64,000 nt of DNA, taken from Magnetococcales bacterium (lineage in GTDB: Bacteria; Pseudomonadota; Magnetococcia; Magnetococcales; JADFWU01). The position numbers and the translations under genes are program-made. Position 1 is the stretch's first letter; the number at the start of each line of letters is the position of its first letter. The stretch spans positions 36,040 to 100,039 of the forward strand of contig JADFWU010000008.1 of the NCBI GenBank assembly GCA_015234045.1, given 5' to 3'. Of the stretch, positions 30,829 to 41,401 are shown in pieces. The notes below the pieces were generated by a model that was not told where the DNA came from, did no database searches, and saw only the letters and a list, made by a program, of their open reading frames with translations.

Positions 30829-33060
30829 ATGGTGCTGTGGGTTAAGGGAGATGCCGTTATGGCTCAGGACGCTTCGTTCAAGAGCGGATCTATTGTTAAT
30901 GATTCACGATGTCTCGCAGCGCTGATGATTAGTGCTGTGGATAGTATTATTATCATTGATAGTTGCGGCATAATTCAAGGAATGAATCCGGCTGCGGAAA
31001 AGCTGTTTGGTTATTCCATGGAAGAGATTATTGGACAGAACATTTCCAAACTGATGCCTTCGCCACACCGTGAAAATCATGATGGCTATCTGGCGCGTTA
31101 TCTTCAAGGTGGAGATACACAGATTGTCGGTGTCATCCGTGAAATTGAAGGGCTGAAAAAAGATGGCTCACCTGTGCCATTGGAACTGTCTGTCAGTGAA
31201 TTTAAAATTGATGACACGATCTATTTTGCCGGCATTCTGCACGATATTACCAACCGTAAAAAAACTGAACTAGAACTGCTTCACGCCCATGAAGGGCTGG
31301 AAAAACGTGTTCAGGAGCGTACACAAGCACTTCAACAAACGACAATTCAGCTGCAAAAAGAGATTCAGGAACGCACAGAAGCTGTCAATGAACTCAAACT
31401 GGCTGCCAAGGTTTTTGAAAACGCGAGCGAAGCGATTCTCATCACTGATGCGAATACGACGATTATTGAGGTCAACAACGCCTATTTGCAAATTACAGGC
31501 TATGAACGAGAAGAGATCATTGGTGCAAATCCGCGTATTCTTAAATCCGGCCAACATGAAAAAGCGTTTTATCAAAAGTTATGGTCACATGTTGAAAAAT
31601 TTGACGAATGGACTGGCGAAATTTGGGACCGTAGAAAAAATGGTCAAGCCTTCCCCTCGCGTCTGACAATCAATGCTGTTCGTGACAATGACGACAACTT
31701 GACCAACTATGTCGGTATTTTTTCAGACATTTCCGAAATCAAAGCCGGTGAACAACGCCTCGAAAAACTGGCTTATTATGATCCATTGACTCACCTGCCC
31801 AACCGTTTGCTATTTAAAGAACGACTGGTTCATGAGATCAATAAAGCTGACCGCTCCAAAATCAGACTGGCGGTGATGTTCATTGATCTTGATCGATTCA
31901 AGAATGTCAACGATACGCTTGGCCATGCTGCTGGTGACAAACTTCTTATAATCGTAGGAAAAAGAATTTTATCGTGCCTACGCCGATCCGACACGGTAGC
32001 GCGACTGGGCGGCGATGAGTTCACTGTCATTCTCAACGGGATTGACCGTGAAGAGGATATCGCACACATTGCCGAATCAATCATTAACGCACTTCAACGC
32101 CCTGCCATTCTTTCAGGCCAAGAGGTATTTATTGGTGCCAGTATCGGCATAGGTCTTTTCCCAACTGATGGAGAAGACTTTGATACATTGACTAAAAACG
32201 CCGATATTGCCATGTATCAATCAAAAAAAGCCGGTCGCGGCGTGTTCCGCTTTTTTAAAGAGGAGATGAACGCCTGGACAACCCATCAACTGCAATTGGA
32301 ATCCAACCTTCAACGCGCACTGGAGCGAGACGAATTCCGCGTTGTTTACCAACCAAAAATATGCATCGTCTCTCACCAAGTTGTTGGCATGGAAGCCCTG
32401 ATCCGTTGGCAACATCCAGAACATGGCCTTGTATCACCCGGCGAATTCATTCCGTTAGCTGAGGAAACTGGCTTGATTGGTCCGATGAGTGATTGGGTGA
32501 TGAAAACAGCCTTTGCTCAAACTCACAAATGGAACCAGACATTAGAGACCCCGCTTTCTGTAGCGGTAAACCTCTCAGCAAGACAATTTCAATCCGCCAA
32601 CCTGATTGAAACCATTCAAGACCACTTGAACACATCCGGCCTACTGCCGCACCTCGCTGAAATTGAACTCACCGAAAGCATGATGATCGCCGATCTTGAC
32701 GCAGCTATAGAAACCCTAACCAATATCCGAAAAATGGGCGTAAAACTGGCCATGGACGATTTTGGTACAGGATATTCTTCATTGAATTTCCTAAAGAAAC
32801 TTCCTATTACCACTCTAAAAATCGACCAATCCTTCATCCGTGACCTAAAATTCAACTCACCCGATGAAACGATCGTAGCCGCCATCATTGCCATGGCGAC
32901 CAGTCTTAAACTAGATGTCGTTGCCGAAGGTGTTGAAAAGTTGGAACAGTTAAATTTTCTAAGTCAACACGGCTGCCCGACCATTCAAGGGTACTATTTC
33001 AGCCCACCGTTAGGTCCAGATAAGTTTATTGAGGAAGTGCAACGGCGGCTTGAAAGGTAA
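30829..33060 (+). CDS. PAS-PAS-GGDEF-EAL signalling protein
   Basis: PAS/PAC motifs; ARLGGDEFTVI; EALIRW. Confidence 0.93.
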   Translation: MVLWVKGDAVMAQDASFKSGSIVNDSRCLAALMISAVDSIIIIDSCGIIQGMNPAAEKLFGYSMEEIIGQNISKLMPSPHRENHDGYLARYLQGGDTQIVGVIREIEGLKKDGSPVPLELSVSEFKIDDTIYFAGILHDITNRKKTELELLHAHEGLEKRVQERTQALQQTTIQLQKEIQERTEAVNELKLAAKVFENASEAILITDANTTIIEVNNAYLQITGYEREEIIGANPRILKSGQHEKAFYQKLWSHVEKFDEWTGEIWDRRKNGQAFPSRLTINAVRDNDDNLTNYVGIFSDISEIKAGEQRLEKLAYYDPLTHLPNRLLFKERLVHEINKADRSKIRLAVMFIDLDRFKNVNDTLGHAAGDKLLIIVGKRILSCLRRSDTVARLGGDEFTVILNGIDREEDIAHIAESIINALQRPAILSGQEVFIGASIGIGLFPTDGEDFDTLTKNADIAMYQSKKAGRGVFRFFKEEMNAWTTHQLQLESNLQRALERDEFRVVYQPKICIVSHQVVGMEALIRWQHPEHGLVSPGEFIPLAEETGLIGPMSDWVMKTAFAQTHKWNQTLETPLSVAVNLSARQFQSANLIETIQDHLNTSGLLPHLAEIELTESMMIADLDAAIETLTNIRKMGVKLAMDDFGTGYSSLNFLKKLPITTLKIDQSFIRDLKFNSPDETIVAAIIAMATSLKLDVVAEGVEKLEQLNFLSQHGCPTIQGYYFSPPLGPDKFIEEVQRRLER

Positions 33061-33077
33061 AACTGACCCAATTGCAA

Positions 33078-35285
33078 TCACCGTTTCAAATCCTTCACTG
33101 TTTCCAACCCAGGCGATTTAACTTTTTTTGAATTGTATAACAGCAAGCCCATCTCCGAAACACTATTGGTCGGCGTAAAGCAGACCCGGTGTGAACAGAT
33201 ATACGCCGTTGGTCGCGCATTGATCATTTTTCGATTCAGAAATGGTAACCATGATGGAAAATCAACGCCTGGACGTTGATCAGGATCAGACCATGCGTAC
33301 ACCGTGCCCGGTAAGAATCGCGTCTGAACCAATTTCAACATCTTCTTGGTGCTCATATGGTTACGTGGACCAACAATGACCACTTCACGTACATTATCAG
33401 GTTTATAGTCCCAAGCTTCTGTAAGAAAAGGAGAAGTTTCCGGAACTCTTAAGAATAGAGGAGCTAACCGTTCACGTAATAACCGCGCCTCACGTTCTAG
33501 TCTCGGGTTTCCAGTCAGTAACGATAAACGCGAAAGGCCAACCAATGCCGCTGTATTACCTGAAGGAAGAGCGCCATCCTCAACATCTGCTTTTGCTGGA
33601 ATAACAGTCGGTTCGGAAACCGGTGTGCGTAATAATGCTTTACCTGATCCCGGTTGGAACCGATTTAACATCTCTTGAGCCAAATCTTCGGCGCGACTTA
33701 ACCAAAATGTATCGAAATCAGCACCATAGGCATCAAGAAGCGCCAAAACCAAATGGGTATAGTCTTCAAGAAAAACCGCCTGGCCTGCTTTTCCTTGTCG
33801 GCGGCTGTGCGCTAATCTGCCCTTGTTAAACGAGTTTGTTAATAAATCACGCAAACACTCTTGACCTGACTCAAGAAAATCAGATTTCTGAAAGATCACA
33901 CCAGCCCTGACCATGGCACTTACCGCCAACGCATTCCACGAGGTGAGCAACTGGTCGTTCAAATGCGGCTTAATGCGATCCTTGCGGGCATCAACCAATA
34001 TTGCACGCTGTTTTTTAAATCGGTCTAACGCTTCTTCTAATGTGAACTCATCAGAAATACTCAATACAAAACGGTCGTTTACTATCCCTTCAAACGGATC
34101 AAGATAGGCATCACGAAACGCCTGTCCTTCTTTATCATTACCCACCAACGCTTTTACCATCTCCTCAGGCCAGGTGTAATAACCGCCCTCTTCACCTTCA
34201 CTGGTGGCATCCTGTGAGACGGCATAACAACCACCTTCCACTCTCATATCACGGTTTAACGCAGCCAAAATTCCTTTTGATATCTTTCGATAAACAGGAT
34301 TTCCAGACATCTGAAACGCTTCCATATATGTCCGTGCCAACAACGCATTTTCAGCTAACATTACCTCAAAATGAGGCACACGCCATTTCAAATCCACTGC
34401 ATATCGATGAAACGCACCGCCCAGTTGATCTCTAATGCCACTGGATGCCATGCGATCCAAGGTCTTAAAGACCTGCTGACTTAATTTTGGATTTTCCGTC
34501 TGATGACTGTGCCGAAGCAAAAATGATAATACCCCTGGACGCGGAAACTTCGGTGCAAGGTCAAACCCAGAATAATCAGAGTCATAACGACTTGTCCAGT
34601 AGTTGGCAACCTGCACCCGAGCATCTGTTACGATGCGCGGTTGAGAAACCAACCGTGTTAGATTGCGTTTGATATCCTTCTGACTTGATAATCGGCCAAC
34701 GCGCTTTTCTACAACCGCCAACACACGTGATCGATTATTATTCCACTCACTGACCAATAACTCTAATATCTGTTGAAATGACGACTGGCCGTGATGCGAC
34801 TTGGGTGGAAAATAAACACCGCCATAAACTGGCTTGAGATCTGGCGTTAAAAACAGATTCAATGGCCAACCACGTAATCCAGTCAACTCCTCCAAAATTT
34901 CCATAAAGTGATGGTCAAGATCAGGCCTCTGCTCACGATCCACAATGATATTGATAAAATGCTCATTCAAGTACGCGGCAATCTCAGGATCATTGAAACT
35001 CTCCGACTCCATCACCTGACACCAGTGACATGCCGTATATCCAATGGAAAGAAAGATCATTCGATCTTCCTCTCGTGCCTTTTGCAATGCCTCATCCCCC
35101 CAAGGATACCAGTTCACCGGGTTGGTCGAATGACGCTGCAAATAGTGGCTGGTTGATTCGATCAAGTGATTGTCCGTGCCTGGGTTTTCCGCAGCACCCA
35201 ACGCACCTGTCCAAAAAAGAACAGACCACGCCAGAAAAAAGCTCATTAATGCAGATAATCGACTCACCATCTCACCTGTTGTCAA
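33078..35285 (-). CDS. DUF255 thioredoxin-fold protein (YyaL/SSP411-like)
   Basis: STNPVNWYPWGDEALQKAREEDRMIFLSIGYTACHWCQVMESESF. Confidence 0.9.
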   Translation of the reverse strand: MTTGEMVSRLSALMSFFLAWSVLFWTGALGAAENPGTDNHLIESTSHYLQRHSTNPVNWYPWGDEALQKAREEDRMIFLSIGYTACHWCQVMESESFNDPEIAAYLNEHFINIIVDREQRPDLDHHFMEILEELTGLRGWPLNLFLTPDLKPVYGGVYFPPKSHHGQSSFQQILELLVSEWNNNRSRVLAVVEKRVGRLSSQKDIKRNLTRLVSQPRIVTDARVQVANYWTSRYDSDYSGFDLAPKFPRPGVLSFLLRHSHQTENPKLSQQVFKTLDRMASSGIRDQLGGAFHRYAVDLKWRVPHFEVMLAENALLARTYMEAFQMSGNPVYRKISKGILAALNRDMRVEGGCYAVSQDATSEGEEGGYYTWPEEMVKALVGNDKEGQAFRDAYLDPFEGIVNDRFVLSISDEFTLEEALDRFKKQRAILVDARKDRIKPHLNDQLLTSWNALAVSAMVRAGVIFQKSDFLESGQECLRDLLTNSFNKGRLAHSRRQGKAGQAVFLEDYTHLVLALLDAYGADFDTFWLSRAEDLAQEMLNRFQPGSGKALLRTPVSEPTVIPAKADVEDGALPSGNTAALVGLSRLSLLTGNPRLEREARLLRERLAPLFLRVPETSPFLTEAWDYKPDNVREVVIVGPRNHMSTKKMLKLVQTRFLPGTVYAWSDPDQRPGVDFPSWLPFLNRKMINARPTAYICSHRVCFTPTNSVSEMGLLLYNSKKVKSPGLETVKDLKR

Positions 35286-35560
35286 CTCACATTACAGTGG
35301 CGACTACACATAAATGAACCACTGTGATCCGTTTACTTTAGCATGTCTTTTCCCTACTGCAAAATCGTTTTCCATACACCGCCAATAAATCCCAAGAAAT
35401 TCACCTAATAATCACCCGATTTTCAAAAGCTTTAATTTAACAAAATAAAACATGCAACACATTGAATATAAACAATAAAATACCAAATCATTTTGAATTA
35501 GGCATCCCTAAAGAAGAGAAACGTCACCCCATTTTCCACACTGCTGAAGGAGCTCCCAGA

Positions 35561-35767
35561 ATGTCCACAGAAATTGAGATGGCATCCCTGCCGCTGGATA
35601 CTTACTCCCTGATAGATCTCCTCGATCAAACATTTCCACATCAATGCATCCTACCCGGTGAAACCGAACTCTCTGCCCATCGCCGAGCCGGTGCCCGTGA
35701 GTTGATCGATACGTTGATGGAACTCAAGCAAGAGGAGCAGGAAAATAATCCATTGGAGAACCACTGA
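35561..35767 (+). CDS. Small phage protein upstream of portal gene
   Basis: Internal ATG preceded by aaggag; first gene of late arm. Confidence 0.55.
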   Translation: MSTEIEMASLPLDTYSLIDLLDQTFPHQCILPGETELSAHRRAGARELIDTLMELKQEEQENNPLENH

Positions 35768-36174
35768 TGCCCAGGCCGCATTTTACGCCGCACTTCAGCA
35801 ACCAGCATCAACGCGCCGCTCAGTTTCTTCGTCAACAAAACTACCCGCACCCCTGGTCCACCTTTGCGTTATCCCGCTACGCCATTCTCACAGAAATACG
35901 AAATACCGATGAGAAAATTGTTGGTTATATCTGGGGAACCTGGGACAACGAATCACCTGACATGCTGTGTGCTCATGCCTGTTTTCAACCTGAATACCGT
36001 GGATGTTGGATGACAAAGTCAACCATATCCCTACTGTTTAAAACAGCACAAAAACTTGGAGCCCGATCAATCCGTCTTGATCCTGGCTCTCACTCTCTAC
36101 ACCTGTTTCACCGACTGCTTCGCCGTTTTGGATTCAGTCTTCACGACACTTACTTATTAAAAAACCTGGAGTAA
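35767..36174 (+). CDS. GNAT-like acetyltransferase-fold phage protein
   Basis: IVGYIWGTWDNESPDMLCAHACFQPEYRGCWMTKSTISLLFKTAQKLGARSIRLDP. Confidence 0.6.
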   Translation: MPRPHFTPHFSNQHQRAAQFLRQQNYPHPWSTFALSRYAILTEIRNTDEKIVGYIWGTWDNESPDMLCAHACFQPEYRGCWMTKSTISLLFKTAQKLGARSIRLDPGSHSLHLFHRLLRRFGFSLHDTYLLKNLE

Positions 36175-36178
36175 AATC

Positions 36179-36394
36179 ATGGGATTTCTAAAAACACCAA
36201 AAGTCGTACAAAGCGTTCCACTTAAACAAATTGACACCCAAGCAACAGCCAATAACGAAACACCACCCGACCCAATGGCGCTGGAAGAAGCACGTAAACG
36301 GGTTGAAAAGGAACAACGGCGTATCGGTCGGCAGAAACTGCGTATTCCTTTGGGCGGGGTTGGCCGTTCAGGTACAGGACTCTCCATCCAATAA
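36179..36394 (+). CDS. Small phage protein adjacent to portal
   Basis: 71 aa, ...LRIPLGGVGRSGTGLSIQ, like small ORFs preceding podophage portal genes. Confidence 0.6.
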   Translation: MGFLKTPKVVQSVPLKQIDTQATANNETPPDPMALEEARKRVEKEQRRIGRQKLRIPLGGVGRSGTGLSIQ

Positions 36395-36412
36395 CCATAA
36401 GGATCGGACACC

Positions 36413-37891
36413 ATGCGCCTGAATGAATCGGCACAAAGCCGGTATAAATCCCTACAGGAAAAGCGCCAGCCCTTTCTACATCGAGCCCAAGAGATGGCCG
36501 CCATCACGCTACCTTCTCTTATGCCGCCCGATGGATATCAAGGCAATCAGAAACTGCCAGAACCCTACAACGGCCTGGGTGCTCGCTGCGTTATTCAGCT
36601 GGCAAGCCGCCTGATGACAGCACTTCTACCGCCGGGACAACACTTTTTCTCACTCAACGTACCACCCGATTATCTGGTCCGTGCCGGTCAAACAGCACTG
36701 GATAAGGATACCGAACAGGGGCTCGCCCTGGCCGAAAAATCCATCCACGCTGAAATTGAAAAAAAACAGTGGCGACAACCCACACATATCGGACTTCAAC
36801 ACCTGGTTGTTACCGGAAACGTCCTGGAACAGATGATGCCCGATAACCGTATTCGGGTCTTTCGTCTGGATCAATACGTTCTCACCCGTGATCCGTCAGG
36901 TGAGATACTGGAAATCGTTGTGGAAGAACATGTTCATCCCGCCAACATGCCAGAGAATCTTCTAGCTCTGGCCGGTATCAAACAAAACGATAGAACCACG
37001 GTTCCTATCTATACCCATGTCCGGAAAACCAAACAGAACCAATGGGACATTTATCAAGAGATTCAAGAACAGAAGATTCCTCAATCCCAAGGTAGTTATC
37101 GCATAAACCCATTCAATGCTCTGCGCTGGTCTGCGGTGGTTGGTGAGGATTATGGACGCAGCAAATGCGAGGAGCACCAAGGTGATCTTCGCGCCCTGGA
37201 AGCACTCTCAAAAGCCATGTTGGACGGTGCGGCCATGGCCTCACGGAATATCATGGGTGTCCGACCCAACAGTGCCGGCGGCATGAATCTGCGTCGCAAA
37301 CTGGCCAAGGCATCCAACGGTGATATCGTGGTTTTCAACCCCGAGGATGTCACCATGCTTCAATTTCAAAATACTGCCGGATTGCAGATCACTCAATCCG
37401 AGTTGATGCGCATATCCCGTGAAGTGGGTGCCGCATTTCTGCTGGGCAGCGCCTTAACCCGAAGTGCAGAGCGCGTTACCGCTACCGAACTACGCCAAAA
37501 TGCCGAAGAATTGGAATCCGCCTTAGGTGGCGTTTTCTCCAGCTTGGCGGAAGAGATGCAATACGCCAGAATTCGACGACTACTCCTCCAAATGCAAGCA
37601 CAAACCAAATTGCCAGAATGGCCAGCAGATCTTGTTGAACCCACCATCATCACCGGTCTCGAAGCACTGGGACGGGAACGGGATCTCCAACGGATCAACA
37701 TGGCCTTGCAATTCTCCTCACAGCTTCCACAAGAGATTCAACCCTACGTGAAATGGTCACTATTACTGGGGCGGGCATTCAATGCCCTCGGCCTGGGTGA
37801 AGTGGTCCAAACGGAACATGAACGCGAAGAAAAACGCCAGGAAGAAACAACCCAAATGACCGAAACCCTGCGCCAAGCCGGCATTGGTTAA
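36413..37891 (+). CDS. Head-tail connector / portal protein (T7 gp8-like)
   Basis: Full length; QLASRLMTALLPPGQHFFSL; LGSALTRSAERVTATELRQNAEELESALGGVFSSLAEE. Confidence 0.92.
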   Translation: MRLNESAQSRYKSLQEKRQPFLHRAQEMAAITLPSLMPPDGYQGNQKLPEPYNGLGARCVIQLASRLMTALLPPGQHFFSLNVPPDYLVRAGQTALDKDTEQGLALAEKSIHAEIEKKQWRQPTHIGLQHLVVTGNVLEQMMPDNRIRVFRLDQYVLTRDPSGEILEIVVEEHVHPANMPENLLALAGIKQNDRTTVPIYTHVRKTKQNQWDIYQEIQEQKIPQSQGSYRINPFNALRWSAVVGEDYGRSKCEEHQGDLRALEALSKAMLDGAAMASRNIMGVRPNSAGGMNLRRKLAKASNGDIVVFNPEDVTMLQFQNTAGLQITQSELMRISREVGAAFLLGSALTRSAERVTATELRQNAEELESALGGVFSSLAEEMQYARIRRLLLQMQAQTKLPEWPADLVEPTIITGLEALGRERDLQRINMALQFSSQLPQEIQPYVKWSLLLGRAFNALGLGEVVQTEHEREEKRQEETTQMTETLRQAGIG

Positions 37892-37962
37892 TACCTGACT
37901 TACCTGAACCAACAAACAGTTCTACAAATCCAAACTCCGTTCACTCTTCAATAGAGGTCATC

Positions 37963-38736
37963 ATGAACAATACTCAGCAACCTGGCAGCAATGAGACAGC
38001 TGAACTCAGCCCTGAACACCCAATTAAACCAAAAAAATCCAGCTCCAAAACGGTTGGCCAACCAACACGCGCCAAACCTGATATCGGGTTGGACAAATAT
38101 TACGATCCAGCCACAGGCCGCTACAACTGGGAAGCGCACACCCGTGAACTCACCTTTAACCAACAACGGAATGAAAAGAATATCCAAACCGCCGAACCCG
38201 GTGAAATGCACATGAGCGATGCCGATATCCTCACCCGTGCCAATCTGGATATCGAAGATCTCAGTCAGCAACTCAACACACAAGGCGACTTTTCCGAAGA
38301 GACCTATATTGCCCTGAATCAACAAGGTCTTCCGACCGAACTGGTAGCCGATTATGCCCATGCCGTGCGATCCCGCATGGAAGGCGAAACCAATAAAGCC
38401 GTGGAATACGCTGGCGGCCCGGAACAGATGAATCAACTGATGGCCTGGGCTGAAAGCACGCTGGATCTGGATGAAAAAGCCAAATTTTCCCAAATGCTGC
38501 AAAGTCCTGATTGGCGTGATGCTATTGATCTGCTTCAGAAACGCATGGCCGATGCCTCGCCCACCAATGGTGAAGGCGCATTGACCAGTGGCAGCGTGAT
38601 CAATCCGCAACCCATCGGCTATCGCAGTCGTGAAGAGATGAAACGCGATATGCGCGATAACCGCTACTGGAAAGATCCCAGCTATCGCAGCCAGGTGATG
38701 CAGCGCGTCCGCTTCAGCCAGTTTGATCTGGATTGA
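37963..38736 (+). CDS. Capsid assembly (scaffolding) protein, T7 gp9-like
   Basis: Acidic, helical, between portal and capsid. Confidence 0.7.
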   Translation: MNNTQQPGSNETAELSPEHPIKPKKSSSKTVGQPTRAKPDIGLDKYYDPATGRYNWEAHTRELTFNQQRNEKNIQTAEPGEMHMSDADILTRANLDIEDLSQQLNTQGDFSEETYIALNQQGLPTELVADYAHAVRSRMEGETNKAVEYAGGPEQMNQLMAWAESTLDLDEKAKFSQMLQSPDWRDAIDLLQKRMADASPTNGEGALTSGSVINPQPIGYRSREEMKRDMRDNRYWKDPSYRSQVMQRVRFSQFDLD

Positions 38737-38982
38737 TCTTCAATAGGTTTCATAGAAGGAGCAAAGTTCTCTCCTTTTGCTCCTTACTGTGACAAATCAC
38801 TTGGTGACTTTCACAGTAAAATTCACTCTATACAACACAGTTCAACAGCGCTGTTCTACCTGACAGCCTGATGCCTATCCGTTTACAGAATCCGGCCTCA
38901 CCACGGTGACTAACCGAACTCGGTAAAACGAAATCGGCACAATTCAAACGTCAATAATACAAAATCAGAAGGATATATAATC

Positions 38983-39969
38983 ATGGCAGGAGATCTCTCC
39001 TATCCGTCACGCATTGGCAGTGATGGCTCAGATCATAGTAAATACTTCATGGACGTGTTTGGCGGAGAAGTTCTAACCGCTTTTGACATGGCTACCGTCA
39101 CACTGGACAAACATATTGTCCGTAACATCAAATCAGGTCGGAGCGCCAAGTTTCCCAAGACTTGGCTGGCCAGCGCTGAATATCATACGCCCGGACAAGA
39201 ACTTCTGGGCAATGCCATCGACACTTCAGAAGCCATCATCACCGTTGATGACATCCTGGTATCTCATACTGCCCTGGCGGATGTGGATGACATGATGGCG
39301 CACTTTGATGTCCGCAGTGAATTCGCCCTGCAAATGGGTCGTGCATTGGCACGTGTGTTTGATAAGAATGTCTTCCGTCAACTCATTCTGGCAGCCCGTG
39401 ATCCGGGTTCTTCACCGTTTCCCGGTGGTCATGAGATCACTGATGATGGTCTGAAAATGAGTGACCCGGATGTCGGTGCTAACTGGATTCAGGCCATCCG
39501 TGAGATGAATCTCAATCTGTTCAATGCCGATGTACCCGAAGATCAGGTGCGCTATTTGGCCGTTGGCGGAAACACCTTTGATGCCATCAAATATGCCAAA
39601 GACGCAGATGGCAACTATCTGGTGATCAACCGTGACTTCTCGTTTGCTGGTGGTGGTCCGTCCGGCGGTGTGGAAAATCGCGCTGAAGTGCTGCGGATTG
39701 ATGGTGTGGAAATTCACCGAACCCGCAACTTACCCAGCACCAACGAAGTTGGCGATGCCGGTGTGCTGGATAAGTACGAGGATGACTACTCCAAAGTGCT
39801 CGGTGTTATCTGGACACCACAAGCCGCTGGCACGGTAAAATTGCTGGATATCGCTTTTGAACGTGAACGGGATGTCCGTCGTTTGGAAGACTTCCTGTTG
39901 GCAAAACTGTTGGTTGGCCATGGCACCTTGCGCCCTGAGTGCGCCGGTGTGCTTCAGTCCACAACCTGA
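38983..39969 (+). CDS. Major capsid protein (T7 gp10-like)
   Basis: 328 aa, downstream of scaffold; FGGEVLTAFDMATVTLDKHIVRNIKSGRSAKFP; ...AAGTVKLLD. Confidence 0.88.
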   Translation: MAGDLSYPSRIGSDGSDHSKYFMDVFGGEVLTAFDMATVTLDKHIVRNIKSGRSAKFPKTWLASAEYHTPGQELLGNAIDTSEAIITVDDILVSHTALADVDDMMAHFDVRSEFALQMGRALARVFDKNVFRQLILAARDPGSSPFPGGHEITDDGLKMSDPDVGANWIQAIREMNLNLFNADVPEDQVRYLAVGGNTFDAIKYAKDADGNYLVINRDFSFAGGGPSGGVENRAEVLRIDGVEIHRTRNLPSTNEVGDAGVLDKYEDDYSKVLGVIWTPQAAGTVKLLDIAFERERDVRRLEDFLLAKLLVGHGTLRPECAGVLQSTT

Positions 39970-39997
39970 TGATCCGATTCTGACCAAGCAAAAGTGC

Positions 39998-40042
39998 GGG
40001 GCCAGGGACGGCCCCTTAAATCGGGGCCAGGGATGGCCCCGT
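39998..40042 (+). terminator. Tandem hairpins after capsid gene (T7 Tphi position)
   Basis: ggggccagggacggcccc-ttaaatc-ggggccagggatggcccc gtatctttt. Confidence 0.6.
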
Positions 40043-40076
40043 ATCTTTTGTTATCTGAAAAAGTGTTGACTCTTGT

Positions 40077-41282
40077 TTAAGAACCGCCGTTCTGCATCAA
40101 CGTAGTCAACTCCTCAAACTTCTTACGCATCTCAACATTCTCAAATGGCACTAATTCCGGCACCTGGAGATTGATCAAAGCGTTAAAAGAGTCCTGACTG
40201 GATTTGAGAATAGAGAGAAGTTCGGCACTCACCATGACCGTTTTCAACGTATTGCGCGCCAAAGCACGATCCCGCTCGATTTTCTGACGGGCCTTAAGCA
40301 CTTTTGAACGCTGACTGTGCAATGTCTTCGCGTAGATATCCGCAACTTTTAGCGTCAGAGCATGTGCTTTGATATTGGCCTGATAAATGTTACGCCGGTT
40401 GGCATCCTTCTCTTTTTGCAGTTCTTGACGGGCTTCCGCGTTGACCTCGCGGGTCTTTTTACGCACACCTTCCAAGCTGGGAAGGTACTTGTTATCCACA
40501 TGATCAATGTAACGGTTCTGCATATGGATCATCAACTCAAGCAACACCACATGCATGCCGTAGTAGCGTTTGGCATATTCTAGATTTTCACCGGTGGAAT
40601 CGGTCAATTCCATCAAACGTCCGGTAATGGCTTTCACCGCATCAAAAGCAACGGTCATGCCGACGATATCATCGGCATCCACTCGACTGAGCAATACATC
40701 TGCCTTGTCCGCAGACAGTTCAATACCGTAACGTTTCAGATCAGCAGAAAACTGATGGCGCACAACATCCATGTCGCCTTCGTAGCCTGCGATATTTTCA
40801 TGCGCATCGGCGACTTTCTTATCATAGCCAGTTTTGGTGGTTTTGATGACATGCTTGACTGGTGCGCCAATACGCAATTCTTTAAATTTAGAAATATTCT
40901 GTTTCTCTTCTGCAATACTCTCCCGAAGTTCGGTCATCTTGTTTTGATAATCAATCAAACGACCTTGGGTGAGCACCAGAGAAAGTTCATTCAGGATCTC
41001 ATTAAAATCCTTTTTCAAAGAGCCTTTGCTGTCACCAAACAGAGCAAATCCCGGTGCATCTTGCATCTTTTCCTGAACCGTGATGGCCTTTTCAAGCTCT
41101 GGACGAGCATCATTCCAAGTATCTTGGAACAGATCATTATCCTGTTCCAACACGCTCCGAAAAGTCCCAGGCTTGGCAGCGGAAACGGGTGTAGCACTGC
41201 CTCCACCCTTACCAGCGACACAGCCTGATAGCATCAGACCCATTACACAGAGTGCCAATAACGCCTTCACACTGCTTTTCAT
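40077..41282 (-). CDS. Coiled-coil lipoprotein, antisense insertion in late operon
   Basis: LCVMGLMLSGCVAG lipobox; long helical region; opposite strand to flanking phage genes. Confidence 0.75.
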   Translation of the reverse strand: MKSSVKALLALCVMGLMLSGCVAGKGGGSATPVSAAKPGTFRSVLEQDNDLFQDTWNDARPELEKAITVQEKMQDAPGFALFGDSKGSLKKDFNEILNELSLVLTQGRLIDYQNKMTELRESIAEEKQNISKFKELRIGAPVKHVIKTTKTGYDKKVADAHENIAGYEGDMDVVRHQFSADLKRYGIELSADKADVLLSRVDADDIVGMTVAFDAVKAITGRLMELTDSTGENLEYAKRYYGMHVVLLELMIHMQNRYIDHVDNKYLPSLEGVRKKTREVNAEARQELQKEKDANRRNIYQANIKAHALTLKVADIYAKTLHSQRSKVLKARQKIERDRALARNTLKTVMVSAELLSILKSSQDSFNALINLQVPELVPFENVEMRKKFEELTTLMQNGGS

Positions 41283-41325
41283 AGTATCGGCTCCTTAACA
41301 TTCCAATAATTCATCATATTCTTAA

Positions 41326-41395
41326 GCGTGACGCAGTTGAATAAATTTTGTCCTCGTCATTTTGATGCCTGTTTCAACCGACAACTGCGTAACGC
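41326..41395. repeat. MITE/REP-like palindromic element, copy C
   Basis: gcgtgacgcagttgaataaatttt ... gtttcaaccgacaactgcgtaacgc. Confidence 0.75.
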
Positions 41396-41401
41396 CTGGT
41401 T

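Noticed and set aside
28838-35285. Signalling block as a phage-encoded regulatory operon
   Set aside because: Genes are on both strands and of ordinary host type; no direct evidence of phage origin, so listed only as a positional observation.
39998-40042. Tandem ggggccaggga units as a CRISPR or tandem-repeat array
   Set aside because: Only two units, each a hairpin with no spacers; terminator-like interpretation is better.
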